The notes beneath the pieces were generated by a model. That model did no database searches. It saw only the letters and a program-made list of their open reading frames with translations, and had not been told where the DNA came from. A stretch of DNA of 64,000 bases from Branchiostoma floridae (lineage: Eukaryota > Chordata > Leptocardii > Amphioxiformes > Branchiostomatidae). Shown here piece after piece: positions 11,674-21,784 of the stretch (position 1 is the stretch's first letter; each line of letters starts with the position of its first letter). The position numbers and the translations under genes are program-made. The stretch lies in the NCBI RefSeq assembly GCF_000003815.2, contig NC_049986.1:2228696-2292695 (forward strand), given 5' to 3'.

Positions 11674-12718
11674 ATGTTCTATGATTCCTGTGATGAAGAA
11701 CCCTATGGCTACTATGACAGAAATTATGACGATAGTAATGATTCTGTTTATGATTACTCAAGAGAAGACGAGGATGGCTCCTATCGCTACCATGCTAATA
11801 CTCATAGACGTGATCTCCTCGATATGCTTGACAACCAACGTAAAACTGGTGAATACACAGATGTTGTGGTAGAGGTAGCTGGCACAGAGTTCCCATGCCA
11901 CAGTGCGGTGTTGGCATGCTCGCCGTTCTTCAAGACGATGCTGTCGTCGATCCAAATTCGCTGAAAGTAGTTTAAGGGTTGTGCAGCTGCATGAGGTTGG
12001 AACCGTCATCTTCTCAAAGGTCCTGGACTTCGTGTATACCGGGAAAATACATATCGGTAAAGACGACGTTCAGGACATTCTGCAGGCGGCACATATGCTG
12101 CAGATTGACAAGATACCAAGGTACTGTTGGAAGTTCATTCAGAAAAACCTTTCCACGTCCAACTGTGTGAACGTCATGCGTCTCGCAGACATGTACCACT
12201 TTAATGACTTAAAGACGAAAGGAAGAGATGTGGCCGTGAAACAATTCTTGGAAGTCGTACAAAGCGAGGAGTTTCTGACCCTTACGACGGAGGAGCTCAT
12301 AGATCTACTCGCAGACGAGGATCTGCAAATCACTAATGAAGACGACGTTGTTAATTCTGTGATACGGTGGCTAGACCATGATGCTCAAGGCCGCAAGGCA
12401 TCAATACCCACGACTTTACAACAGATTCACCTATCTTGTGTGAAGGTCAGTGCGCTAGAGAAGCTGGAGTCGAACCCTGTGGTACGAGAATGTCACGAAT
12501 GCCTGGCGAAAATCACAGCTGTCAAGGAAGAACACCTAAGTGGTGTGCGGAGTGAAGATGCAGATAGGGATGAACATAGAAATAGAAACGGGATATCCGA
12601 CCAGCTGGCAATCATTGTGGGTGGTTGGAAGGAGGTCAAGCAATGGGTATACAGTGAAAATCTCGCACCACATATATCCCTTCAAAGACATCCAGATCAT
12701 TACCAGTTGCTTGAGTAA
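11674..12718 (+). pseudogene. BTB-BACK-Kelch gene, frameshifted and truncated
   Basis: An ATG at 11674 follows a plausible acceptor (ccaccag, ending 11646). The first frame encodes an acidic, Tyr-rich leader and the start of a BTB domain ('VVVEVAGTEFPCHSAVLA'), then hits stops just after 'MLSS' near 11955. The BTB domain resumes in another frame ('VVQLHEV', 'ILQAAHMLQIDKI') and runs through BACK ('SVIRWLDHD', 'CLAKITAVKEEHLSG') to the first kelch strand 'LAIIVGGW', stopping at 12718. By comparison with the two intact genes a small insertion (1 or 4 bases) broke the BTB domain and about 300 kelch residues are lost. The final 'cttga|gtaagt' resembles a splice donor, so exonised use of the remainder cannot be excluded. 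BTB-Kelch proteins normally act as Cullin-3 ubiquitin-ligase adaptors. Confidence 0.85.
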
Positions 12719-12798
12719 GTTCTATTTTGCGTAATTTCAAGAGTTGTGCTTAAACCGTTGACAGTTATGCAGAAGCAGGGTTACAAATACAGTAGAGG

Positions 12799-12875
12799 GC
12801 TACAGTAACAGATATAATCAGTAGATGTCGCTCCTGCATAGTTGGCTGCGGCAGCGTCTACTTTTCATGGGTGAA
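12799..12875 (+). repeat. Kelch-array unit junction, copy 1
   Basis: Conserved block 'aatcagtag.tgtcgc.cctgca' followed by 'gcggcag.gtctac' and 'catgggt'. The same block is found at about 17194-17280 and 21785-21850, and marks the start of each duplicated unit. Confidence 0.75.
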
Positions 12876-13033
12876 GAAATAATGTTTCTGCCTTTGCGAA
12901 ATAAAGTACATATGAGTTTTCTTGATAAAACGGAATTTAGACGTCATTTATTTTAAATTTGTCTTTATAGTTTAAGATTATTTGCGATATTAAAGCCAAT
13001 GCTATCAACATATAAAGTCATCAATACCTCAGT

Positions 13034-13199
13034 ATTTACCCAAAGCTGTAAATGGACTAGTCCAGTTTGAAACTTTGGCGGTGCACATCACGCAATCACG
13101 GACGTTAGCGGAGAGTTGGAAGAAGCCGGCGGTTCCTGACGCGCTGAAACACCTGGTGACGCCGGGAGACGTCATCACAACGGACACGGGATACATGAG
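13034..13199 (+). pseudogene. EXOSC2 (Rrp4) exon 1 remnant, unit 1; possible 5' non-coding exon of the next kelch gene
   Basis: The frame ends 'KHLVTPGDVITTDTGYMR' followed at once by a donor (gag|gtaacg). This is the highly conserved N-terminal motif of the exosome RNA-binding cap subunit EXOSC2, with the exon ending in the same MR junction (phase 2). The start codon is not present: the position expected for the initiator reads ATC-ACG, and the sequence between it and the motif is altered. The first ~100 bp of the following intron also match unit 2. No further EXOSC2 exon is seen in the window. Its location one intron upstream of the kelch ORF (acceptor ending 14033) suggests re-use as a 5' exon and promoter, which is inference. 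Confidence 0.75.
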
Positions 13200-14065
13200 G
13201 TAACGTTACAGAATGCGGGGACGGCTGGGTTTAACTAAGGCGGGGTTTAGAGATATGAGAGCATACATTAGCGTTCTGGGGAGGGGGGCATGATTTTTTT
13301 CAACACATACGCGCGATATGCGCTTCTTTAAATACGGGGACATGAAATGTTTACGTTAAGTAGAGTATGATTCAACGATTACTTATATATACAAACTACA
13401 TAATTTGTAGGATGTAGGATATAACGTTAGACTGATCATAGAAACCAAGATAAACAGAGTGTGTATGTAAATGAGTTAACGCATATCTGCGAAAATATTA
13501 TAGTGTAGCCTGCCAGTTTTACTCGCATGTTCTTTATAGTGAGTCGAGAAAACGAGTCCCCACGAGACAACCACCATTCTAACAGATCGTGATTATCTTT
13601 AACTGTTGTTACATGCTGACATAGTGCTGCAGGGTTGTTAGAGGGTCTGCATGCTCTTTTACGTAAGGCGTAGGTAGCCTATTTCCATTCCATGTAACTC
13701 GTAGGGAAAACCTTCTTATCTACATAATTTGTAGCGAGGCAATCAAATTTACCATACTTTAGCGTAATACATAGGGGTTCTTTTAATTCAGCGTAAATCG
13801 TTGTCGGGACCCCCCCATGCAGACCCTCTTATTATAAACTAAATCGTTTCATGTTAGCAGTAAGATTGCTTAGAATAGAAGAGGAACCATGACTGTGGAC
13901 ATATTGTGGCCTTATGATTTTCTCTCACTCTCGCTCTCACTCAGTCCTGTTGCCGGTGGCCGTAAGGGCAGTAACACTGTTCACAAGGTCTTTTTTTATC
14001 ATGACTGATTACATCTTCTTCTAACATATACAGCTGAGAACAAGACTGTGGCTACGACGACTACG

Positions 14066-15991
14066 ATGGCTGAAGCGGAACCATTGGACTATAACAGTGA
14101 CCTTGGCTGCTATGTAAGAATGGAGGACAGAACATCCCATGAGGACGACTGCTCTCACTACAAATATATCAGTCAATGTGATAAGGTCCTTGCCCAGCTT
14201 AACAGCCAGCGCCATTGTGGAGATTTTCTTGATTTGGTGGTAAAAGTCCAGGACATGGAGTTCCCCTGTCACCGGGCCGTGTTGGCATCTACACCGTACT
14301 TTAAAGTCATGTTTTCCTCTGACTTCACCGAAAGACGGTCAAAGGTTGTTCAACTACACGAGATCGACTCCGATGGCTTCTCTAAGATCCTGGACTTCCT
14401 GTATACCGGGGAAATCCGCATCAGCAAAGACGACGTTCACAACATTCTGCAGGCAGCTCACATGCTGCAAATTGACAAGATCACAGAGTATTGCCGAGCA
14501 TTCATCAAAGAAAATTATGATCTGTCAAACTGCCTGAGTGCCATGCGCCTCTCTGACCTGTATGGATTTTCTGACCTGAGGGAACAAGCCAGGAAAGACA
14601 CATTGTCTAACTTCTCAGAGGTATCGCAAAGTGAAGAATTTCTGACTCTTTCAGGACAGGAGCTCTTGGATCTACTCACAGACAAAAAACTGCAAGTTTC
14701 GGGTGAAGAAAACATTGTTGATGCAGTGATCCGATGGCTTGATCATGATCAGGAAAACCGCAGGACAGCAATAGTCAGCATATTTCAAGAAATCCACCTG
14801 ATGTCCGTGAGAGTCAGTACACTTAAGAAGCTAGAGATGCATCCTGTGATACAAGATTCTCCTGAATGTCTGGCAAAAGTCACAGCAGTCAAAGAGAAAC
14901 ATCTCGACGGCACAAGTATAGGAGCAGAGTTAGAGGAGGCTAAATTTAGGCAAAGACTTGGTACATCAGACGACCTAGTACTTCTTGTTGGTGGTGGGAT
15001 GATAACAGAGGGAAGTATGGCCATGGGTGATTATTATGCTGCATATACGACACCCTTGCAAAGCGTGATGTGCTTGGATCCGGACACTGAGCAATACTAC
15101 CACGTCACTGCCCTACCAATGCACATTACAGGCTATATGAGTGTCACAAGTGGAGAAAGATGCCTGTATGTGACCGGTGGGCGTGCCCATCCTTTTTGCG
15201 TGTACGACCCTGGTAGTGTGCCATTGAGGCAGGCATTTCGGTACGACTTCGTCACAAACTGTTGGACAAAGCTACCTGACATGCCTCGAGGTAGGGCAGG
15301 GCACCAGTCGGTCGTCGTTGATGGGAAACTGTTCCTGGTTGGAGGTGACACTGACGACACGTCTGCATTCAGCATGGATCGCTACGATCTTAAAGAAGAG
15401 GCTTGGATCGAGCCGCCGACGTTGCCAGAAATAGCTTCTTTAGACTTAACTGTAACATCCTGCAATGGTAAGATTGTACTTGTTGAGCTTTTCGATGACA
15501 CAGAGAATGCGTGTAGTTGGGTAGAGGAAACAAAACTGCTTGTTCATGTTTTCGATGTGAAAGCCACACATTGGTCATACTCTGATATTCCTGTGCTGTG
15601 CTCTCGGTTGGAAAGCGTTTGTAAGTTGGTGACAGTTGTGCATGGAAATGTGCATATTCTCCTGAATCTTCGCGATTTATACAGTCCACACATGTTTCTC
15701 TATGATGTTGAACTGGGAACCCTATCCAAGCTTGAAGACATAGGAGATTTGTCAGTGAGCTTTTGGGGTACACAGTACCAAGAAGAACACACCATTCACC
15801 AAGAAGACCTCGCCGACACCATAATCTGCTACAAGTTTGACGAAGACAACGACAACATCAGTGGTAGTAGGGAGACAGACATAACGCGTACATGGGACCT
15901 AACCTTTGAATTAGTTGGTCATAGTTTTCTGGCAACCAGTAAGTGTAGCATCGGGTGGTACTGCAGGGATCTTTACAAACTAGAGCACTAG
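14066..15991 (+). CDS. BTB-BACK-Kelch protein (KLHL-like), 641 aa
   Basis: The ORF is a single exon; an acceptor (tacag, ending 14033) lies 32 bases before the first ATG, MAEAEPLDYNSD. BTB/POZ covers about residues 43-150 ('FPCHRAVLASTPYF', 'LDFLYTGEI', 'ILQAAHMLQIDKI'), BACK about 155-260 ('SVSQSEEFLTLSGQELLDLL', 'VIRWLDHD'), and the kelch propeller about 305-640 ('LVLLVGGG', 'CLYVTGGR', 'RGRAGHQS', 'KLFLVGGD', final 'GWYCRDLYKLEH'). Family members dimerise through BTB, bind Cullin-3 via BTB-BACK and recruit substrates with the propeller; the substrate here is unknown. Kelch repeats after the third are weak, so the blade count is uncertain. An AATAAA lies at 16365, 374 bp past the stop. It belongs to the first duplicated unit and is closest to the 18393 gene. 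Confidence 0.92.
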   Translation: MAEAEPLDYNSDLGCYVRMEDRTSHEDDCSHYKYISQCDKVLAQLNSQRHCGDFLDLVVKVQDMEFPCHRAVLASTPYFKVMFSSDFTERRSKVVQLHEIDSDGFSKILDFLYTGEIRISKDDVHNILQAAHMLQIDKITEYCRAFIKENYDLSNCLSAMRLSDLYGFSDLREQARKDTLSNFSEVSQSEEFLTLSGQELLDLLTDKKLQVSGEENIVDAVIRWLDHDQENRRTAIVSIFQEIHLMSVRVSTLKKLEMHPVIQDSPECLAKVTAVKEKHLDGTSIGAELEEAKFRQRLGTSDDLVLLVGGGMITEGSMAMGDYYAAYTTPLQSVMCLDPDTEQYYHVTALPMHITGYMSVTSGERCLYVTGGRAHPFCVYDPGSVPLRQAFRYDFVTNCWTKLPDMPRGRAGHQSVVVDGKLFLVGGDTDDTSAFSMDRYDLKEEAWIEPPTLPEIASLDLTVTSCNGKIVLVELFDDTENACSWVEETKLLVHVFDVKATHWSYSDIPVLCSRLESVCKLVTVVHGNVHILLNLRDLYSPHMFLYDVELGTLSKLEDIGDLSVSFWGTQYQEEHTIHQEDLADTIICYKFDEDNDNISGSRETDITRTWDLTFELVGHSFLATSKCSIGWYCRDLYKLEH

Positions 15992-16689
15992 CTAGGAACA
16001 TAAGACAGTGTCTTGGGGAAGAGCTATCACATGTATACCCATTTTATATAGGATTATTCCTACATGGCTAGCTGCACATTTTATTGACACATTCCATTGT
16101 GGAGTGAACTGTGGAGTCAACCTACATGCGCCGTAGGTTGAATGAATTGTATATATGTTTTAGTGCTCAGTGTTTCTGTGATAGGAGTACAGTACCAGAT
16201 GATAAGCTAAAGGAAGGGGATAGCAAAGTCAAGTAATTGAGTCTGTTGTTTACTGCTGAAATGAGGATGTGTAGTTAATTGTTTTTATTTTTAATATGTT
16301 AACTGTTGATTGTGAGTTGTACCTGCTAGTAATACTAATAGATATCATTAACTGATACAGAAACAATAAATGCAGAATCATCATGATTTGTCTAATCTAG
16401 GGTTGTCTTGTGAATCCTATTTTTGTTTTCTTACTAACCTATGTAAAGGAAATTTATTATTAATTGAGTAAATGCATGGCCTTTTTAGACAATGTATAAT
16501 ATTGAAAGTTGATTCCACTTAAAAGTGGTAAAACTTTGTTCCATATGATCAAAAGCTAGTTGAAAAGTACACAAAGAACTTTTTAACATATTATAAGTTA
16601 ATTGTTCGAACAAAATCGTATGTGTCGTCTTTTTTCTGATGGTGGGATAGCTAACAGAAAAGACGGCACTTAAGGAAATGGTCACGATT
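15992..16689. other. 3' UTR and spacer of the 641-aa kelch gene
   Basis: AT-rich, with AATAAA at 16365-16370 as the best polyadenylation signal. Nothing else is recognised. Confidence 0.45.
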
Positions 16690-17035
16690 TTCCCCATTAA
16701 CCTCTGCTTAATTAGGCAACAGCAAGTAAATTGTATGGATGACATCCTCTGCAGGCTTAAGAAATATAATGCGATAGGGCGAAAAAAAAAATGGGTAAAA
16801 AATACAAGACGGCTAAATTTTGACACCATATACGTAACTAGAAGTGACAAAACATGGTAGCGTCACTACAAATCATTCCTTCCTGAATTAAAGAAGTGAA
16901 CTATAGTATAGTAGAAGTAACACTAGATTGGTACATGTATCACCAAGTTGGCAACTACACTTTTACAACTATCCAACTAATTATAGCTTCACTTCAATAA
17001 ACTACAGTCATAACTACCTCGCTAGTGTCACTTTT
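16690..17035 (+). repeat. Dispersed repeat shared with 58.5-58.9 kb
   Basis: Blocks 'caacagcaagtaaatt', 'atggatgacatcctct', 'gatggctaaatttt/gacggctaaatttt' and several 'gtgacactag/aagtgaca' motifs recur in inverted order and orientation at 58495-58885. A fragment (ggatgacatcctctg) also occurs near 36480. Probably a MITE; exact ends are unclear. Confidence 0.6.
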
Positions 17036-17193
17036 AGTACAATCAGTACACGCAACAAATTTTCCCATTTTGAAACTTCAAAAAAATCTTCTTTTTTTTT
17101 CTGAAATCCGGCGAAACTTAATGATCCATAAAATTTACTTCCTGTGGCCTCTATAGTAGGCCAAGGATGATCTAGGACGAATCTCAAATTGTA

Positions 17194-17280
17194 GGCTACA
17201 ATAACCGGTCTAATCAGTAGGTGTCGCTCCTGCACAGTTGAATTAGGCAGTGTCCATTTTTCACGTTTCATGGGTAAAGC
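17194..17280 (+). repeat. Kelch-array unit junction, copy 2
   Basis: Same block as at 12799-12875 ('aatcagtaggtgtcgctcct', 'cacagttg', 'catgggt'), 4396 bp downstream of it. Confidence 0.75.
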
Positions 17281-17440
17281 GAAAGTTCATCTGGTTACGT
17301 TTATTAGTACAGAATAGAATTATAGATTTTTTGATGAAAAGAGAAATTCAAAATTACTATTACTTTGATCAATTTAATATCAATTCAATTTATGACATTA
17401 AACCCTTATTATCATGGTTACACGACATCAAACTTTAGTA

Positions 17441-17594
17441 TTTACCCAAACTTGTAATGGACTAGTTCAGTTTGAAACGAAGGCGCGCAGCACATCACGT
17501 TGCCGGAGAGTCGGAAGAAGCCGGCGGTTCCTGACGCGTCCAAACACCTGGTGACGCCGGGAGACGTCATCACAACGGACACGGGATACATGAG
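17441..17594 (+). pseudogene. EXOSC2 (Rrp4) exon 1 remnant, unit 2; possible 5' non-coding exon
   Basis: The best-preserved copy: the frame reads 'TLPESRKKPAVPDASKHLV' and on to 'TPGDVITTDTGYMR', then the donor gag|gtacag. Human EXOSC2 has the same arrangement of an LP..RK leader and the KHLV.PGD.ITTDTG.MR motif. The codon before the leader is ATC-ACG rather than an ATG, as in units 1 and 3. The next acceptor with a strong polypyrimidine tract (gttgttacag) ends at 18320, just before the 729-aa kelch ORF. Confidence 0.8.
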
Positions 17595-18392
17595 GTACAG
17601 AACTGCGGGGACGGCTGGTTTACTGAGCGTCGTGTTTAGAGATATAAGAGAGTTTTGATAGCGTAATTTGGGGAGGGGGGCACATGCTTGTGCCAGTCCG
17701 CTGCACCCACAGTCAACCCAGTGTCCACAACTCAACTTACTGATTTTATAATCTAGGGTACAAAACAACAACAAAAAATGTTTTTGAATGTGATAGTGGC
17801 AAAATATGTAAGATTTGCGATTGCAAGGAAGAGATTTTATTGTCTCAGTCTGCATAAAATTATGGACTCCGATGATGGTGAGATTCATGTATTACAATAC
17901 CGTGAATACGCTTTTTCACAGAGCTTACTACGAATGTGCGGACGACAGGAATTTTGGGTAATATGTCAAAGATGAAGGCCTATCAGAAGTTAACATTCTC
18001 GCCTCGACCATTGTTAAAATTTGCACATGACAAAAGTCTTGAACATGCAAAATGGCGAAATATTTACATCGATGGGGACTTCACCTTTGACATATTGTCA
18101 CCTGGCTTATCAAATATTATGATTATTTTCATCAAGTATCTTTCGTAGTTCAAGATCGCCACATAGGTCTTGTGACCTGTGCGCGTGACTTGTTACCTTT
18201 CAAGTTACGGTACCTAAATAGTGATGCATATAGGACACTGCACAACTTGTCAAGTAATATATGATACAGTATTGTATAAGTTCCACACACACTTAAACTT
18301 CCTCTCTCTTGTTGTTACAGTTGACTCTTTGACTGGCTGGCACCCCAACACTCCAGTCCCCATCTGAATACTCGACACAAAGTCAACATCTG

Positions 18393-20582
18393 ATGATAAA
18401 CGGCAAAAACACAAGTACAAATACCAAACTTGATGATAGTGTCTCCTGTACCAAATGTAATATTATAGTACCATCACAACTTCAGGCAGAAGTCCAGAGC
18501 TGCTGTTTGCACAATGGAAGAACGTTATGTTATATAGATCCTAACACAACAGCAATTCAAAGGATGTCTAACTATTGCAACCGCTGTGATCAAAAGATTT
18601 CTAACTATTGTGACAACTGTGATCGTGAAGTTCGTGGCAAACATTCTGCACAGTACCATGAGGATGGCTCCTGTACCTTTGGAATTAAATACAAAAATTA
18701 TGACCTATGTGCTGAACTCACCAGACAGCGGAAGAGTGGTGAGTTTGTGGACGTGGTGGTGGAGGTAGAAGGCAGGGAGTTCCCTTGTCACCGTGCCGTG
18801 TTGGCGGTCACGCCATACTTTCAAACCATGTTTTCCTCCAACCTCATGGAAAGCAGGGCCAGGGTTATAACACTACACGATATTGACTCTGAGAGTTTTT
18901 CCAAGATCCTGGACTTCGTGTACACGGGAGAAATCTTGATTGGTGAAGACGACGTCCAAGACATTCTGCAGGCAGCACACATGCTGCAAGCTGAGGAAGT
19001 CCTAGAGTGCTGCCAAAAGTTCATTAAAAAGAACCTTTGCCCATCCAACTGTGTGGGTGTCATGCGCCTTGCTGACATGTATGGCTTGTGTGGTTTGAAG
19101 ACAATAGCAAGAAGCAGGGCGGTGTCTCAGTTCTCAGAGGTTGGACAAAGTGAGGAGTTCCTGAGCCTTTCAACGCAGCAGCTTTTGGATCTACTTGAAG
19201 ACAAGGAGCTGCAAGTTGAGAATGAAGATGACGTTGTCCTTTCTGTGATACGATGGCTAAATCACAACCCAGAAAGCCGCAAGACTGAGGCATGCAGAAT
19301 TCTTCCAGTGCTTTGCTTATCTCGTGTAAGGGTCAGTGTGCTAGAGAAGCTTGAGGCCCACCCTGCGATACAGGAGTCACCCAAATGTCTTGTCAAAGTC
19401 ATTGCTACAAAGGAGGGACATTTCAGTGGCTCACCTCAGCTCATGGCGGACACAGAAAAAGAGGATGATGGAAGAAAACCCAGCTCTGGAAGTTCAGACG
19501 ACCTAGCACTCATTGTCGGTGGTTGGAAGACAGTCACTCAAGAGCATTACAGCGAAAATCCTACACCACCGACGCCTCTCCAAAGCATAATTTGTATGGA
19601 TATAGATCGTAAGCAATGCTACCATGTCACTGACCTTCCGACACCGATCGTTGGATGCATGAGTGTGGCAAGTGCAGGACGATACTTGTACGTGACGGGA
19701 GGGCGCGCCTCGTCTTTACTTCACCCAGACCCTGGTGTCAGCAACAATCCATCCAAACAAGCCTTTCGATACGACTTTGCTACGGACACTTGGACAAGGT
19801 TACCTGACATGCCTCGCGGTAGGGCAGGGCACCAGTCTGCCATTGTTGATGGAAAACTCTTCCTGGTTGGAGGCGACACTACGGCGACATTGTTTAACAT
19901 GTTCAGTATGGAGTGTTTTGATATTGAAGCAGAAGCTTGGATACAGCCACCTAAAGTGCCTGCTATCATCCCGTCACCTAACCTGAAGGTGATAGCATGT
20001 GGTGGTAAGCTTGTGCTCATTCAGGGACTTAGAAAGAAGGGAAGGTTCTGTGTCCATGCCTTAGATGTTAAAACTCAACATTGGACTTTCGCCAGCAGGT
20101 ATGTTCCAGCCGAGGACTTCGATGCCAATATCAGAGCAACCACTGTTCACAACAAGGTTCATTTCTGTGTTGATATGTATATGTATTCGTTAGTCTACAC
20201 CTATGATGTTGACAAGGAAACACCATCTATTGAAGAGGAGAAGCTAAACACACAAGTTGTCAAAGAGGAGCTTCACATAGTGCATGCAGTATGCAGGAGA
20301 CGCAAGCGCTATGTCAATGGACGGAAGGGTATCATCAACACCGTATCAAGAAAAACCTATGAACTGCATGCAGGTCAAGTAAGACGTTTCTACTTCCATG
20401 ATATGAGCGGACACACCAAACTGACCCTTCCTTTTGCTCTGTTTGGCCACGGATTCCTGGCAACCAAGAAAGGTCATGTTGGGTGGTACTGCAGGGACAA
20501 GCTTGCAGAAGTGGAGAAGGAGAGGGAACTGCAGGATTTGCTCAGGTATTATCATTATCCGAGCTCAGACGATGACTACTGA
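18393..20582 (+). CDS. BTB-BACK-Kelch protein with Cys-rich N-terminal extension, 729 aa
   Basis: Single-exon ORF from an ATG 73 bases after a good acceptor (ending 18320). Residues 1-105 form an unusual extension with paired cysteines (C19/C22, C37-C38-x-H40, C62/C65, C73/C76, later H84, H89, C94), suggestive of zinc binding. BTB follows at about 107-213 ('FPCHRAVLAVTPYF', 'LDFVYTGEI', 'ILQAAHMLQ'), BACK at about 218-320 ('MRLADMYGL', 'SVIRWLNH'), and the kelch propeller at about 370-700 ('LALIVGGW', 'YLYVTGGR', 'RGRAGHQSAIVDGKLFLVGG', 'VGWYCRDK'). The C-terminus ends in an acidic SSDDDY tail. Predicted Cullin-3 adaptor of unknown substrate. It occupies the second ~4.6-kb unit of the array. 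The only nearby AATAAA (20742) lies inside a MITE inserted 87 bp after the stop. Confidence 0.92.
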   Translation: MINGKNTSTNTKLDDSVSCTKCNIIVPSQLQAEVQSCCLHNGRTLCYIDPNTTAIQRMSNYCNRCDQKISNYCDNCDREVRGKHSAQYHEDGSCTFGIKYKNYDLCAELTRQRKSGEFVDVVVEVEGREFPCHRAVLAVTPYFQTMFSSNLMESRARVITLHDIDSESFSKILDFVYTGEILIGEDDVQDILQAAHMLQAEEVLECCQKFIKKNLCPSNCVGVMRLADMYGLCGLKTIARSRAVSQFSEVGQSEEFLSLSTQQLLDLLEDKELQVENEDDVVLSVIRWLNHNPESRKTEACRILPVLCLSRVRVSVLEKLEAHPAIQESPKCLVKVIATKEGHFSGSPQLMADTEKEDDGRKPSSGSSDDLALIVGGWKTVTQEHYSENPTPPTPLQSIICMDIDRKQCYHVTDLPTPIVGCMSVASAGRYLYVTGGRASSLLHPDPGVSNNPSKQAFRYDFATDTWTRLPDMPRGRAGHQSAIVDGKLFLVGGDTTATLFNMFSMECFDIEAEAWIQPPKVPAIIPSPNLKVIACGGKLVLIQGLRKKGRFCVHALDVKTQHWTFASRYVPAEDFDANIRATTVHNKVHFCVDMYMYSLVYTYDVDKETPSIEEEKLNTQVVKEELHIVHAVCRRRKRYVNGRKGIINTVSRKTYELHAGQVRRFYFHDMSGHTKLTLPFALFGHGFLATKKGHVGWYCRDKLAEVEKERELQDLLRYYHYPSSDDDY

Positions 20583-20668
20583 ATGATTTGATTTCGCTGT
20601 CTCTTACAAGTAACAGACAGACAGACAGGGGAAGCTACTTGTATCCATGGCAAGAAGAGTTGCCTGTT

Positions 20669-20990
20669 TAAGCCATACCAATTTTATTTGTTGCTTCTCG
20701 GATTCACCTGTCCATTTTTTTATTTAAAAAAAAAAAGAAAGAATAAATCCCAAGAAAAAAATAATACTATCTCAAACCTGTAAATATAACCATTCAGAGC
20801 CAAAAACACATAACTAATTTCAATCTAAAAGCAATACCTTTATTATTGACGTCCTTTTATTCAGAACATTAGTAACAAATCAAAGGAAGGGATTCATTGT
20901 ATAAAATGTGCCATTAGTATCTTCAACCCAGACCTTTAAAAATTTATTGTTGGTCCAATTTACGCAACAAATACATTTGGTGTGGCTTTA
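20669..20990. mobile_element. MITE with AGCCATACCAATTTTATTTGTTGC ends (copy 1)
   Basis: Shares its whole length with 45114-45416, including 'accattcagag', 'aacattagtaacaaatcaaa' and 'ggaagggattcattg'. The ends are inverted (ggccatacc..., ...gtgtggctt). It starts about 87 bp after a kelch stop codon and carries the first AATAAA downstream of that gene. Confidence 0.7.
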
Positions 20991-21463
20991 TGGTCTAGTG
21001 AGAATAGTGGCAGAGATTGGTAGAAGACGAATCCTTGTATTTCTAGCGTACTTAGCTTTGCTGATACAGATTAGATAGGTGATTTTAGGTGGCATTAATT
21101 TGTTACTTGTGTTCTTAATTGAAGTCGCAATGTTCATAACTTTCTTCCATGTGTATATATATACATGTTTACTTGTACCTTGTCCAAAGGGAGGATATAA
21201 GCAATGTATTTTTTTTAGCTTCTACTACCTTTAGTTTTAGTGTATATCTATGTAATGTTAGTTCTGTAGGTTGCCTTGTTTACATTTTAGTCTAAAAACA
21301 ATATACGTATTATTACATACTCTGACATATTGTTACTATACCAAGCAAGGGTACAAGTGCCTTCAATGCCTTCCACATTTTGGCACTGTGTATGAGCTTA
21401 TGCCCCAACTGTAATCAACATATGAACGTTATACATCAACAAGTGTGGTGGGTCTTAACATGC
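20991..21463. other. Spacer after the 729-aa kelch gene
   Basis: AT-rich, no gene recognised; only short shadows of ORFs. Confidence 0.3.
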
Positions 21464-21627
21464 TTAAAACTCCTTAAACAGAGGATCAGGCCTGTCGCTC
21501 ATCGTTTTTAATGCCTGTTGACACTGTTCTCTGTCTTGTGACAGGTGAGTGTTAAGATTTGCTTGCACTTCAGATGTAATGTTAACGTTGGAGATTTGAT
21601 GACAGAGCTCCACTAGCTTTATTAACC
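21464..21627 (-). CDS. Candidate terminal exon of an unidentified minus-strand gene
   Basis: A good acceptor on the minus strand (tttatatttcag, just above 21627) opens a frame of 54 codons that starts near 'LIKLVELCHQISNVNI' and ends 'SDRPDPLFKEF' with a TAA at 21464-21466. The composition (polar, Gln/Asn/Leu-rich) would suit a helical or coiled-coil tail. I do not recognise the family. The exon lies between unit 2 and the degraded unit 3 of the kelch array. Confidence 0.3.
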
Positions 21628-21784
21628 CTGAAATATAAATTAAACCAGTTTTAACATTACTTTTGGCTTTGTGTTTTTTCTGGCGTATCTTTATGCAATA
21701 TGAATATGAAGTCGATACAAATGCAATGTATGTCGATACTACTGCGTTGTCACTTGTTACACATTCATCGTGCCAGTCAATTAC

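Noticed and set aside
17442-17888. 148-codon minus-strand ORF
   Set aside because: Antisense shadow of the EXOSC2 exon remnant and its intron.
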